Shown here piece after piece: positions 35,922 to 43,911 of a stretch of DNA of 64,000 bases. The notes beneath the pieces were generated by a model. The model made no database searches. It was given only the letters and a program-made list of their open reading frames with translations, and was not told the origin of the DNA. The position numbers were made by a program, and so were the translations under genes. The stretch spans positions 1 to 64,000 of the forward strand of contig NZ_VAHN01000015.1 of the NCBI RefSeq assembly GCF_005796205.1, written 5' to 3'. The stretch comes from Pseudarthrobacter sp. NamE2. GTDB lineage: Bacteria > Actinomycetota > Actinomycetes > Actinomycetales > Micrococcaceae. Position 1 is the first letter of the stretch; each line of letters opens with the position of its first letter.

Positions 35922-36655
35922 CCCAGGTTCTCCCAAATCTTTTCCGTTTGCGCCTGGTCTTGTTCCTGGCGACGCAATACTTTACCCATAGCCTGCAGCC
36001 GGTCCCCGGCCAGCGCGGTGAGATCACCGTCGGACAGGCCGTCCAGCGCGGACTGCCGCGCATCCGCTGGCCAGCCGGCCTCTTCTTCCGTCACCAGTCC
36101 GGAGGCAACGAGGCCGTTCGCCAGCCCCACGCCCGCCGCCCGCGACGTGGCGAGGGCGAGTTCTGCGGAAAGCCGGTTCGCCGTCAGCTGTGCCGAATAG
36201 TTTTGGGGTGCCACGCCGGTGGAGGCTGAGACGCGGTGCCGCACTTCGCCGTCGTCGATTGCATCCACCCAGTTCTTGACCGAGGTGGCGTGCGGCGCAG
36301 GCGTGAGCGCCGGCGGGCGTGCGGGGGACGTCTCACCGGGGCACATCGCCGGGCGGGCCAGCAAAGCCCGCATCAGGTCCTGTGTTGAGATCTGGCTGAT
36401 CAGTTCGCAGCGGGTGGGCGGCTGGAGCGGGCCTGCCAGCTCGCGGTACTCCTCAAAGCAGGACAGCGCCGTGAGGGGGTTGATGTTGTATGCGCGGGCG
36501 ATGCTGACCACCGTGCTTACGGAAACTTTGCCCCTCACCAGTTGCTGCGCGAGCGTAGTCCGCTTGATCCCGGAGACCCTGCAGACATCTGCTGTGCTGG
36601 CATCAGGGGCGATGCCTTGCAGCCAGCGCTGGAACGCCTTGGCGGGAAGGGTCAT
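35918..36655 (-). CDS. helix-turn-helix transcriptional regulator
   Basis: This is a 245-residue protein. The first ~70 residues form a XRE-like helix-turn-helix (TADVCRVSGIKRTTLAQQLVRGKVSVSTVVSIARAY). The remainder has no recognised domain, but contains NWVDAIDDGEVRHRVSASTGVAPQNYSAQLTANRLSAELAL and an acidic, amphipathic C-terminus. The first helices resemble phage-type immunity repressors, but no phage gene is near. It forms an operon with the membrane protein and is divergent from the ABC-F gene, which it might control. Confidence 0.75.
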   Translation of the reverse strand: MTLPAKAFQRWLQGIAPDASTADVCRVSGIKRTTLAQQLVRGKVSVSTVVSIARAYNINPLTALSCFEEYRELAGPLQPPTRCELISQISTQDLMRALLARPAMCPGETSPARPPALTPAPHATSVKNWVDAIDDGEVRHRVSASTGVAPQNYSAQLTANRLSAELALATSRAAGVGLANGLVASGLVTEEEAGWPADARQSALDGLSDGDLTALAGDRLQAMGKVLRRQEQDQAQTEKIWENLG

Positions 36656-36739
36656 GAAGTGCTCTCTGCAGAACGGTTGCTTGTGATGAGTTTAGCGCGC
36701 CGCATTCCGGCCGATTTTACCGGCGGCATTGTTTCGACT

Positions 36740-36862
36740 ATGCTTGATGGTCGAGCCCGTTGGTCCGAACACCCCCCAAGTCCGGACCAGCGGGTTCTTC
36801 TATGCCCACGCTCCGGCCGCTTTGCCGCTCCTGCAGGCAACCCCGGCATATCCCGGCAGTAG
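36740..36862 (+). CDS. possible leader peptide of the ABC-F gene
   Basis: A 40-codon open frame (MLDGRARWSEHPPSPDQ...) spans the leader hairpin and ends 29 bp before the ABC-F start. A second frame starting at 36747 also crosses it. No strong ribosome binding site is seen for either. A proline-containing HPPSPD stretch lies in the hairpin loop region. This is only a candidate; it matters because ABC-F genes are often induced by ribosome stalling on a leader peptide. Confidence 0.25.
   Translation: MLDGRARWSEHPPSPDQRVLLCPRSGRFAAPAGNPGISRQ
36753..36797 (+). promoter_or_regulatory. attenuator-like hairpin before the ABC-F gene
   Basis: GAGCCCGTTGGTCCG and CGGACCAGCGGGTTC form a 15-bp stem with two G-U pairs and a 15-base C-rich loop, followed by TTCTTCT. 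It lies 94 bp upstream of the start codon, in the right place for a transcription attenuator. Confidence 0.55.
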
Positions 36863-36891
36863 CCGGGTCCGCACGGTGAAAGGATCGATCC

Positions 36892-38547
36892 ATGACAGCA
36901 ACACTGGTTGCCAAGGACCTCGCCGGCGGCCATGACCACCGGCAACTGTTTACCGGGCTTTCCCTGACCGTGGCCCCGGGCGACGTTGTAGGGGTGGTGG
37001 GTGCCAACGGTGCCGGCAAGACCACCCTGCTCCGGCTCCTCGCGGGCGCGGACCAGCCGCAGGAGGGCACTGTCAGCCTCGCACCGGCTGATGCGTTTGT
37101 AGGTTGGCTGCCCCAGGAGCACGAGCGGGTGCCCGGAGAAACGGTGGCAGCATACATCGCTCGCCGCACAGGCTGTGCACAGGCAACAGCGGACATGGAA
37201 GGGACGGCGGAGGCGCTGGGCAGCGGAACCCCGGGCGCTGATGACGCCTACGCCCATGCCTTCGACCGCTGGATGGCCTCTGGCGCCGCGGACCTCGACG
37301 AACGCATCCCCGCGGTCCTGGCGGACCTGGGCCTGGACGCCGGTCCTGACGCTCCCATGACCGGGCTTTCCGGCGGCCAGGCTGCCAGGGCGGCCCTTGC
37401 CGCCCTGCTTCTCAGCCGCTTCGACATTGTGCTTCTGGATGAGCCCACCAACGATCTGGATCTGGCCGGCCTGGCCCGTCTGGAGGATTTCGTCAAGGGG
37501 CTGCGCGGCGGCGTGGTCCTGGTCAGCCACGACCGCGAGTTCCTTGCCCGCTGCGTCACCACCGTGGTGGAACTGGACCAGGCGCAGAACGCCATTGCGG
37601 TGTACGACGGCGGCTATGACGCCTACCTGGAGGAGCGCGCCGTTGCGCGGCGTCACGCACGCGAGAGGTACGAGGAGTTCGCTGCCACCAAGGCCGACCT
37701 CGTCTCCCGCGCACGGACACAGCGGGAGTGGAGCTCGCAGGGCGTGCGGAATGCGATGCGGAAAAACCCGGACAACGACAAGATCCGGCGCGCCGCCAGC
37801 GCCGAGTCTTCGGAGAAACAGGCCCAGAAGGTCCGCCAGATGGAGTCCCGCATCGCCCGGCTCGAGGTGGTGGAGGAGCCGAGGAAGGAATGGCAGCTCC
37901 AGTTCTCCATCGGCAAGGCTCCCCGCTCCAGCTCCGTGGTTGCCACCTTGCGTGATGCCGTTGTGCAGCAGGGCAGCTTCACGCTGGGCCCGGTCAACCT
38001 GCAGCTGAGTGCCGGGGAGCGGATTGGCATCACCGGACCCAACGGGGCGGGCAAATCGACGCTGCTGCGCCTGCTCCTGGGCGTCACCGCGCCGGATTCC
38101 GGCAGCGCATCGATGGGCGCATCCGTAGCCGTTGGGGAAATTGACCAGGCACGGGCCCTGCTGGCCGGGCACCTGCCCCTCGCGGACGCCGTCGGAAATG
38201 TCCTGGCGGATCTGTCCCCGGCAGAGGTCCGCACCCTGCTTGCCAAGTTCGGCCTGAAGGCCGACCACACCGGGCGGCCGGTTGATTCCCTCTCGCCCGG
38301 GGAACGCACCCGGGCCGCGCTGGCGCTGCTCCAGGCCCGGGGCGTGAATTTGCTGGTCCTGGACGAACCAACCAACCACCTCGACCTGCCGGCCATCGAA
38401 CAGCTCGAAGAAGCGCTGGACAGCTACGACGGTGCACTGCTCCTGGTGACCCACGACCGAAGGCTGCTGGAGAACGTGCGCCTGGATGTACGTTGGAACG
38501 TGGACAACGGCGCGGTCACCGAACATCACGCAGCAGGCGGCGTATGA
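36892..38547 (+). CDS. ABC-F family ATPase
   Basis: This 551-residue soluble protein has two ABC domains and no membrane segment. The first has Walker A GANGAGKTT and signature LSGGQAARAAL; the second has GPNGAGKST and LSPGERTRAAL. Walker B motifs are LLDEPTNDLDL and VLDEPTNHLDL. The inter-domain linker (about residues 240-340) is long and charged. ABC-F proteins act on the ribosome in translation control or antibiotic protection. The attenuator-like leader favours the latter, but this is inference. AAAGGA precedes the ATG. Confidence 0.92.
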   Translation: MTATLVAKDLAGGHDHRQLFTGLSLTVAPGDVVGVVGANGAGKTTLLRLLAGADQPQEGTVSLAPADAFVGWLPQEHERVPGETVAAYIARRTGCAQATADMEGTAEALGSGTPGADDAYAHAFDRWMASGAADLDERIPAVLADLGLDAGPDAPMTGLSGGQAARAALAALLLSRFDIVLLDEPTNDLDLAGLARLEDFVKGLRGGVVLVSHDREFLARCVTTVVELDQAQNAIAVYDGGYDAYLEERAVARRHARERYEEFAATKADLVSRARTQREWSSQGVRNAMRKNPDNDKIRRAASAESSEKQAQKVRQMESRIARLEVVEEPRKEWQLQFSIGKAPRSSSVVATLRDAVVQQGSFTLGPVNLQLSAGERIGITGPNGAGKSTLLRLLLGVTAPDSGSASMGASVAVGEIDQARALLAGHLPLADAVGNVLADLSPAEVRTLLAKFGLKADHTGRPVDSLSPGERTRAALALLQARGVNLLVLDEPTNHLDLPAIEQLEEALDSYDGALLLVTHDRRLLENVRLDVRWNVDNGAVTEHHAAGGV

Positions 38548-38593
38548 ACCGGATAGCCGGACAGGGCAGAACTTCGAGCGCGGAGCTAGATCG

Positions 38594-40507
38594 ATGAGCA
38601 TGGACCGGGTTGCCTGGAGCTCCCTTCACACCATCACCAGGGCAAAGAGCGGTACCAGGCCGTTTTCCAAGGCCACCCTCAAGCGTGTCCTGGGGTTCGC
38701 CCGGCCGCACCGCGTGAAACTCCTCGCCTTCATGGCACTGTCCGTGGCGCTGGCATTCCTGGCTGTGGCCACGCCGGTGTTGGCGGGGCAGGTGGTGGAT
38801 GCCATCGTGGCGCGGGCAGGCGCCGACGAGGTGGTGCGGCTGGCGGCGCTGATCGCCGTCGTTGCCGTAGCTGAAGCAGGGCTGGGCATGGTCAACCGCT
38901 GGCTCTCCTCCACCATCGGCGAGGGCGTGATCCTGGACCTGCGCACCCGGGTCTTCGACCATGTGCAGAAGATGCCGATCGCCTTTTTTACGCGGACCCG
39001 GACCGGTGCCCTGGTCAGCCGCCTGAACAACGATGTCATCGGCGCCCAGTCGGCGTTTGCCGGGACCCTGTCCGGGGTGGTCAGCAACGTGGTGGCCCTC
39101 ATCCTCACCCTTGCGGTCATGCTGGGCACCTCGTGGCAGGTGACAGTCCTGGCCATGGTCCTGCTGCCGGTGTTCCTGTTTCCCGCCCGGCGGATAGGTT
39201 CCCGGCTGGCGGGGCTGCGCCGCGAAGCCGCAGAGCACAACGCCGCCATGGCCACGCAGATGACCGAGCGCTTTTCCGCGCCCGGCGCCACCCTGGTCAA
39301 GCTCTTCGGCAGGCCCGCGGAGGAGTCCCGCGAGTTCGCCGTCCGGGCAGGACGTGTCCGGGACATCGGAATCCGGACGGCGATGCTCCAGTTCACGTTC
39401 GTGACGGCGCTGACCCTGGTGTCCGCCCTTGCCCTGGCGCTGGTCTACGGCCTGGGCGGCTGGCTGGCCATCACAGGGCAGCTTGCAGCCGGTGACGTGG
39501 TGGTCCTGGCCCTGTTGCTCACCCGTCTCTACGCTCCACTCACCGCGCTGTCCAACGCCCGGGTGGAAATCATGAGCGCCCTGGTCAGCTTCGAGCGGGT
39601 GTTTGAAATCCTGGACCTCGAGCCCCTGATCCGGCAGAAGCCTGACGCGGTGCCGGTTCCGGCAGGGCCCGTGTCCGTGGAGTTCGACGACGTCCGCTTC
39701 GCCTACCCCTCCGCGGACAAGGTCTCCCTGGCCTCGCTGGAGGAAGTGGTCACGCTGGATACGCGCGGCGGCGAGGAAGTGCTGCACGGCATCAGTTTCC
39801 GGGTCGAACCGGGACAGACGGTAGCCCTGGTGGGGTCCTCCGGCGCCGGCAAGTCGACCATCGCGCAGCTGCTGGCCCGGCTGTACGACGTGGACTCCGG
39901 TGCCATCCGGCTTGGCGGGTCCGTCCCCGGCACCGGCCTGGACCTGCGGGACGCGACGTTCGATTCCCTGCGGGACACGTTGGGCATGGTCACCCAGGAC
40001 GGCCACCTTTTCCACGAAACCATCGCCTCAAACCTCCGCCTGGCCAAGCCGGACGCCACCGAGGAGGACATGTGGGACGTCATCCGGCAGGCACGGCTGG
40101 AAACCATGATCCGGTCCCTGCCCGACGGGCTGGACACCGTGGTGGGGGAGCGCGGCTACCGGCTCTCCGGCGGAGAGCGGCAGCGCCTCACCATCGCCCG
40201 GCTCCTGATCGCGCATCCCCGGGTGGTCATCCTTGACGAGGCCACGGCAGCGTTGGACTCCACGAACGAGGCCGCGGTGCAGGCGGCGCTCGGCGCCGCG
40301 CTCGAGGGGCGGACCGCCGTCGTGATCGCCCACCGGCTGTCCACCATCCGCGCCGCGGACGCCATCCTGGTGGTGGAAGAGGGCAGGATCGTGGAGCGCG
40401 GAACCCACTCGGAACTCCTGGCTGCCGAGGGCCGTTACGCGGAGCTCTACAGGACCCAGTTCGCCGAGGCCAGCGCCGTGGCGCGCGAGGCCGTTCCGGA
40501 ACCCTAG
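38594..40507 (+). CDS. ABC exporter, fused membrane and ATPase domains
   Basis: This is a 637-residue half-transporter. Six transmembrane helices lie in residues 30-330 (LLAFMALSVALAFLAVATPVLAGQVV onwards) and the nucleotide-binding domain in 360-637. Walker A is GSSGAGKST, signature LSGGERQR, Walker B VVILDEATAAL and the H-loop IAHRLST. A ~25-residue insertion (DKVSLASLEEVVTLDTRGG) precedes Walker A. It probably exports lipid, peptide or drug substrates as a homodimer. It lies 46 bp after the ABC-F gene. Its stop overlaps the convergent Nudix stop (CTAG). Confidence 0.9.
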   Translation: MSMDRVAWSSLHTITRAKSGTRPFSKATLKRVLGFARPHRVKLLAFMALSVALAFLAVATPVLAGQVVDAIVARAGADEVVRLAALIAVVAVAEAGLGMVNRWLSSTIGEGVILDLRTRVFDHVQKMPIAFFTRTRTGALVSRLNNDVIGAQSAFAGTLSGVVSNVVALILTLAVMLGTSWQVTVLAMVLLPVFLFPARRIGSRLAGLRREAAEHNAAMATQMTERFSAPGATLVKLFGRPAEESREFAVRAGRVRDIGIRTAMLQFTFVTALTLVSALALALVYGLGGWLAITGQLAAGDVVVLALLLTRLYAPLTALSNARVEIMSALVSFERVFEILDLEPLIRQKPDAVPVPAGPVSVEFDDVRFAYPSADKVSLASLEEVVTLDTRGGEEVLHGISFRVEPGQTVALVGSSGAGKSTIAQLLARLYDVDSGAIRLGGSVPGTGLDLRDATFDSLRDTLGMVTQDGHLFHETIASNLRLAKPDATEEDMWDVIRQARLETMIRSLPDGLDTVVGERGYRLSGGERQRLTIARLLIAHPRVVILDEATAALDSTNEAAVQAALGAALEGRTAVVIAHRLSTIRAADAILVVEEGRIVERGTHSELLAAEGRYAELYRTQFAEASAVAREAVPEP

Positions 40508-40947
40508 GAGTCCGCGCCTGCCGCCCGGACGCCGCGAGCGGCGTCCAGTTCGGGGAGGATATGCTGCGTCAGCAGCGGGGCGAGGTCCGGAGGGAAGGCA
40601 CCGCTGCGGGAAAGATCCTCCAGGTCCAGCCACCGGATCTCCGCGATCTCCGCCGACGGGTGCGCCTGCCAGGTGCCGGGGGCGCGGAACACTGTGGCTT
40701 CGATGTCCGTGGCGGCCTCATTGGCGGCGTCGGCAATCCAAACGCCCATCAGCTCCAGCTCCCGCGAATCGATGACGATGCCAACTTCCTCTGCCAGTTC
40801 CCGGGCCGCTGCCTGCACTGCCGTCTCACCCGGTTCAGGCTTGCCGCCGGGGTGCATGAACATGCCGGTGCCGCGCTTGCGCACGGTCAGCAGGCGGCCT
40901 CCGGCGTCGAAGACGCAAACCGCTGACACCACAATGCGCGCCTTCAC
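40504..40947 (-). CDS. Nudix hydrolase
   Basis: This 147-residue Nudix enzyme would hydrolyse a nucleoside diphosphate derivative. The Nudix box is GKPEPGETAVQAAARELAEEVGI, matching Gx5Ex7REUxEExGU, at about residues 35-57. The GTG start at 40947 overlaps the stop of the DUF6314 gene (GTGA). Its stop codon lies inside the palindrome CTAG, which is shared with the ABC exporter's stop on the other strand. Confidence 0.92.
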   Translation of the reverse strand: MKARIVVSAVCVFDAGGRLLTVRKRGTGMFMHPGGKPEPGETAVQAAARELAEEVGIVIDSRELELMGVWIADAANEAATDIEATVFRAPGTWQAHPSAEIAEIRWLDLEDLSRSGAFPPDLAPLLTQHILPELDAARGVRAAGADS

Positions 40948-41420
40948 GCCGTGGTCCTCGTCAAACGCGACGTCAGCAAAAGGTCCTTCCGCGGTCCCGT
41001 CACGTCCCAGCTGTAGCTGAAGCGGTCCGGGCCTTCGCAGGTGTAGGCCACACGGTAGGTATCGGGATCGCACCAGTGGTTGTCACGGTTCACCTCCGCC
41101 GCGAAACTCATCCGGTGGAAGGGACGCCCGTCGGGAAAGAACACGTCCAGGGCATCGGGCTGCCCGGAAGGCCGCAGCAGGTATTCACGGGTGGCGGGGC
41201 CGGTGAAGGAGGGCCAGCGCATCGTGCCCTCTTCGCGGAGGGCCAGGCCGCCGTCGTCGTCCGGTATCAAAAGTACGACGCCGGAAAAGGTTCCGCGGGT
41301 GCCGTCCCCCCGGTCCAGCAGGTCCCTTTCCACGGTCCAGCGGCCGGCAGGCACTGGATCGTCTGCACCGGCGCCGAGGAGGTAGGCGCGGAGGTCGAAC
41401 TGCGGGGAAGAAGCGCTCAA
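40944..41420 (-). CDS. DUF6314 family protein
   Basis: This 158-residue beta-rich protein has alternating GRWTVERDLLD, GTFSGVVLLIP, LREEGTMRWPSFTGPATREYLL and HWCDPDTYRVAY segments. It is of the DUF6314 family and has unknown function. The only plausible start is the TTG at 41420, two bases downstream of the tRNA-Arg gene on the same strand, with no room for a separate ribosome binding site outside the tRNA. It may be translated from an essentially leaderless RNA made by tRNA 3' processing. Confidence 0.75.
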   Translation of the reverse strand: MSASSPQFDLRAYLLGAGADDPVPAGRWTVERDLLDRGDGTRGTFSGVVLLIPDDDGGLALREEGTMRWPSFTGPATREYLLRPSGQPDALDVFFPDGRPFHRMSFAAEVNRDNHWCDPDTYRVAYTCEGPDRFSYSWDVTGPRKDLLLTSRLTRTTA

Positions 41421-41421
41421 G

Positions 41422-41494
41422 TGCCCTCGATTGGATTCGAACCAACGACACCGGCTTTAGGAGAGCCGTGCTCTATCCACTGAGCTACGAGGGC
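41422..41494 (-). tRNA. tRNA-Arg (anticodon CCT)
   Basis: The minus strand folds into a full cloverleaf: acceptor GCCCTCG/CGAGGGC with discriminator A, D stem GCTC/GAGC, anticodon stem CGGCT/AGCCG with loop CTCCTAA, and T arm GTTGG-TTCGAAT-CCAAT. The anticodon CCT reads AGG. CCA is not encoded. It lies 81 bp from the divergent DUF998 gene. Confidence 0.97.
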
Positions 41495-41575
41495 GGGCAT
41501 CCGGGAATCGGCAAGCCGCTCCGGCCGGAGACCGTTACCAGCATACAAGGTGCGGGGCGGTACTACGCTCAAGGC

Positions 41576-42361
41576 ATGAGCGCAGCACCGTCCGCCACCC
41601 CTGCGGTGGCCTTCATTCCGGACACCGCATCCACCCGGCAGTACATCGGGGCGTGGTCCGTGCTGAGCGTGCTGCAGTATTTTGCGGCCGAAGCGGCGGT
41701 GATCGGCGCCTGGGCAGGTCCCCGGGCCTACGACCTGCGCACCGGCTACATCAGCGACCTCGGTGCCCTGTACTGCGGCATATTCGACGGCCGGGACGTC
41801 TGTTCTCCACTGAACTGGCTGATGAACATCTCCTTCGTGGTCCAAGGGTTGGGCATGGTGCTGGGCGCGCTCCTGCTGGGCTCCGGCCTGCTGTGCGTCG
41901 CGGCGCGGGCTGGAGCCCGCGTTGAACCCGGCCGCCGGAAACCGTGGCTGGCAGCCGTCTGGGTGCGGCTGCTAACGGGAACCGCCGGTGCCGGCACTGT
42001 GATTGTGGGGCTGGTGCCCGAGGATGTGGGGTCGGGCTGGCACTTCGCCGGCGCCGTGATGTACTTCCTGGCGGGCGCAGCCGCGCTGCTGGTGCTGGGC
42101 ATCCTGTGGCTGCGGAAATCCCGGATGGCCTGGTTCATCCTTGTGTGCGGCGGCGTCTCGCTGGCGGCGCTGGTCACGGGCGGCGTGACGGGGATGGACG
42201 TACCGGAACCGGGCACGCTGGAGCGCCTGATGGCCTACCCGGTGACGGTGGGCATGGCCACGGCCGGCCTGGTGATCGCACAGCGCGTGCACCGGCACCG
42301 GAAGCAGCTGCGGGCCGCGGCAGCCGGCGTCAACCAGCCGCCTTTTTCCGCCGGGCGCTAA
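41576..42361 (+). CDS. DUF998 membrane protein
   Basis: This 261-residue membrane protein has about six hydrophobic segments, including WSVLSVLQYFAAEAAVI, WLMNISFVVQGLGMVLGALLLGSGLLCV, FAGAVMYFLAGAAALLVLGILWL and MAWFILVCGGVSLAALVTGG. The DUF998 family signature VPEDVGSGWHFAGA lies near residue 155. No function is known. Start is the ATG at 41576. Its end overlaps the convergent membrane-protein gene by 32 bp. Confidence 0.85.
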   Translation: MSAAPSATPAVAFIPDTASTRQYIGAWSVLSVLQYFAAEAAVIGAWAGPRAYDLRTGYISDLGALYCGIFDGRDVCSPLNWLMNISFVVQGLGMVLGALLLGSGLLCVAARAGARVEPGRRKPWLAAVWVRLLTGTAGAGTVIVGLVPEDVGSGWHFAGAVMYFLAGAAALLVLGILWLRKSRMAWFILVCGGVSLAALVTGGVTGMDVPEPGTLERLMAYPVTVGMATAGLVIAQRVHRHRKQLRAAAAGVNQPPFSAGR

Positions 42362-42959
42362 GCAGCACGGCTCCCGCTCCGGCGAGCAGGCTCAGGACCA
42401 AGAGGATCCAGCCTGCGACGGTGAGGCCGGACGCCAGTGCCACCTGGCCGGCGTCGGGCCCCTCGGAAGCCATCATGCCGTCAATGGCCCCGTTGCCCCA
42501 CAGCCTGACTACCACGAACAGCAGCGGCAGCGCCCACAACGCCCAGCGCAGAGCTTTCCGGGCAACATTCGTCCCGATCAGCAGGAGCCACGTAAAGCCG
42601 AAAATCAACGGAAAGAGCGTCCCGGCGGTTTTGTGGACGTAGTTCAACTGGCCGCGTGCCTCGCTGTTCATCGCGGCCTGGAGCTGGCCGACGTATCCGG
42701 GGTCGAATCCGCCGAACAGTGAGTCCGGCATGGCTAGCCCGCCGGACAGCTGTGTGAGCTGGTCCATGGTCAGCAGGTGCAGGTACCAGAACAGGAACAG
42801 GCTGGCCACCACGCCTGCGATCACAATAAGGTTGCTGTTGCTCTGCGCCTTCTCCGGTGTGCGCGCCGTGGTGGGGTTGATGACCGGCGGCAGATTGTGC
42901 TGCGGCACAACCGCCTTCGCGCCGTGCTTCTTGATCCGCTGGGCAGGGGTTTTGGCCAT
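42330..42959 (-). CDS. putative membrane protein with four helices
   Basis: This 209-residue protein has a basic cytoplasmic N-terminus (MAKTPAQRIKKHGAKAVVP). About four membrane segments follow, beginning LIVIAGVVASLFLFWYLHLL, and the C-terminus is basic (LLSARRKKAAG). There is an extracytoplasmic loop with FGGFDPGYVGQLQAAMNSEARGQLNYVH. No family is recognised. It overlaps the end of the DUF998 gene and is divergent from the phosphatase gene across only 31 bp. Confidence 0.75.
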   Translation of the reverse strand: MAKTPAQRIKKHGAKAVVPQHNLPPVINPTTARTPEKAQSNSNLIVIAGVVASLFLFWYLHLLTMDQLTQLSGGLAMPDSLFGGFDPGYVGQLQAAMNSEARGQLNYVHKTAGTLFPLIFGFTWLLLIGTNVARKALRWALWALPLLFVVVRLWGNGAIDGMMASEGPDAGQVALASGLTVAGWILLVLSLLAGAGAVLLSARRKKAAG

Positions 42960-42990
42960 GGCACCATTATTCCGCCCATACACTGAAACC

Positions 42991-43821
42991 ATGACCATTG
43001 GCCGGCACAGCGCCGTTGAACTTGACCCCGCATTGGACGACCACCAGCTCGCGGCGGCCCTGGTCCGCGAAGCCGGACAGCTGGCGCTCCTGATGCGGAT
43101 GGCAGGGCTGCAGTCACAGCAGAAAACCTCCATCTCGGACGTGGTAACAGCCGCCGACCATGCCGCCGAGGCCTATGTCCTGGAGCAGCTGCAGCGCTGC
43201 CGCCCGGAGGACGGCATCCTGGGCGAGGAGGGCGCGTCCGTCCAGGGCAGCAGCGGCCGGACCTGGGTAATCGACCCCGTCGACGGCACCTACAACTTCC
43301 TGCACGGTTCCACCTACTGGTGTTCCGCCATCGCGCTCAAGGACGGCTCCGATGTGCTGCTCGGCGCCATTTTCCAACCGGAGGAAAACAAGCTGTGGGT
43401 TGGTGGCCGCGGCCATCCGGCTTCCCTCAACGGGGAGCGGATCACCGTTTTCCGGGACAACAGGGGCGAGCGGAACGCCACGGCCGTTGCCGAACTGGGC
43501 GCTGCCACCTACATCCATCCCGCCTGGCTGATGGACCCGTTGTGCGCCATGCCCTGGCATGCGGCAGCAACATCCGCCGCCGCGCTGCGCATGCTCGGTT
43601 CGGGGTCATGCGACCTCGGCCGGGTGGCGGACGGACAGCTTGGCTGCTGGTTCCAGCACAGCTGCCCGGAATGGGACTGGCTGCCCGGCAAGGCAATCGT
43701 CCGGGCCGCGGGCGGCGCCGTGGATACCGTCCGGGTGAACGGGCTGGAATGGTTTATGGCAGGAGGCACGACGGCGGTGCGTGAGCTGCGTGCCGCACTC
43801 GAGTCCGGATCGGTTGCCTAG
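42991..43821 (+). CDS. inositol-monophosphatase-family phosphatase
   Basis: This 276-residue Mg-dependent phosphatase of the IMPase/HisN superfamily has the metal-binding motifs GEEG (about residue 80) and WVIDPVDGTYNFLHG (about residues 91-105). The C-terminal motif is CPEWDWLPGKAIVRAAGG. The substrate, inositol phosphate, histidinol phosphate or PAP, cannot be told from sequence. Start is the ATG at 42991. It lies 31 bp from the divergent membrane gene, so both promoters must be very compact or lie inside the neighbouring coding regions. Confidence 0.88.
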   Translation: MTIGRHSAVELDPALDDHQLAAALVREAGQLALLMRMAGLQSQQKTSISDVVTAADHAAEAYVLEQLQRCRPEDGILGEEGASVQGSSGRTWVIDPVDGTYNFLHGSTYWCSAIALKDGSDVLLGAIFQPEENKLWVGGRGHPASLNGERITVFRDNRGERNATAVAELGAATYIHPAWLMDPLCAMPWHAAATSAAALRMLGSGSCDLGRVADGQLGCWFQHSCPEWDWLPGKAIVRAAGGAVDTVRVNGLEWFMAGGTTAVRELRAALESGSVA

Positions 43822-43911
43822 GAAATTTTCCGTCAGCAGGCGAGGTGCTGCGTGGCGTAATCCACAGGCCGCACGTGCCTGTCGGTCCCACCGCCTAAAC
43901 TTGTAGCCATC

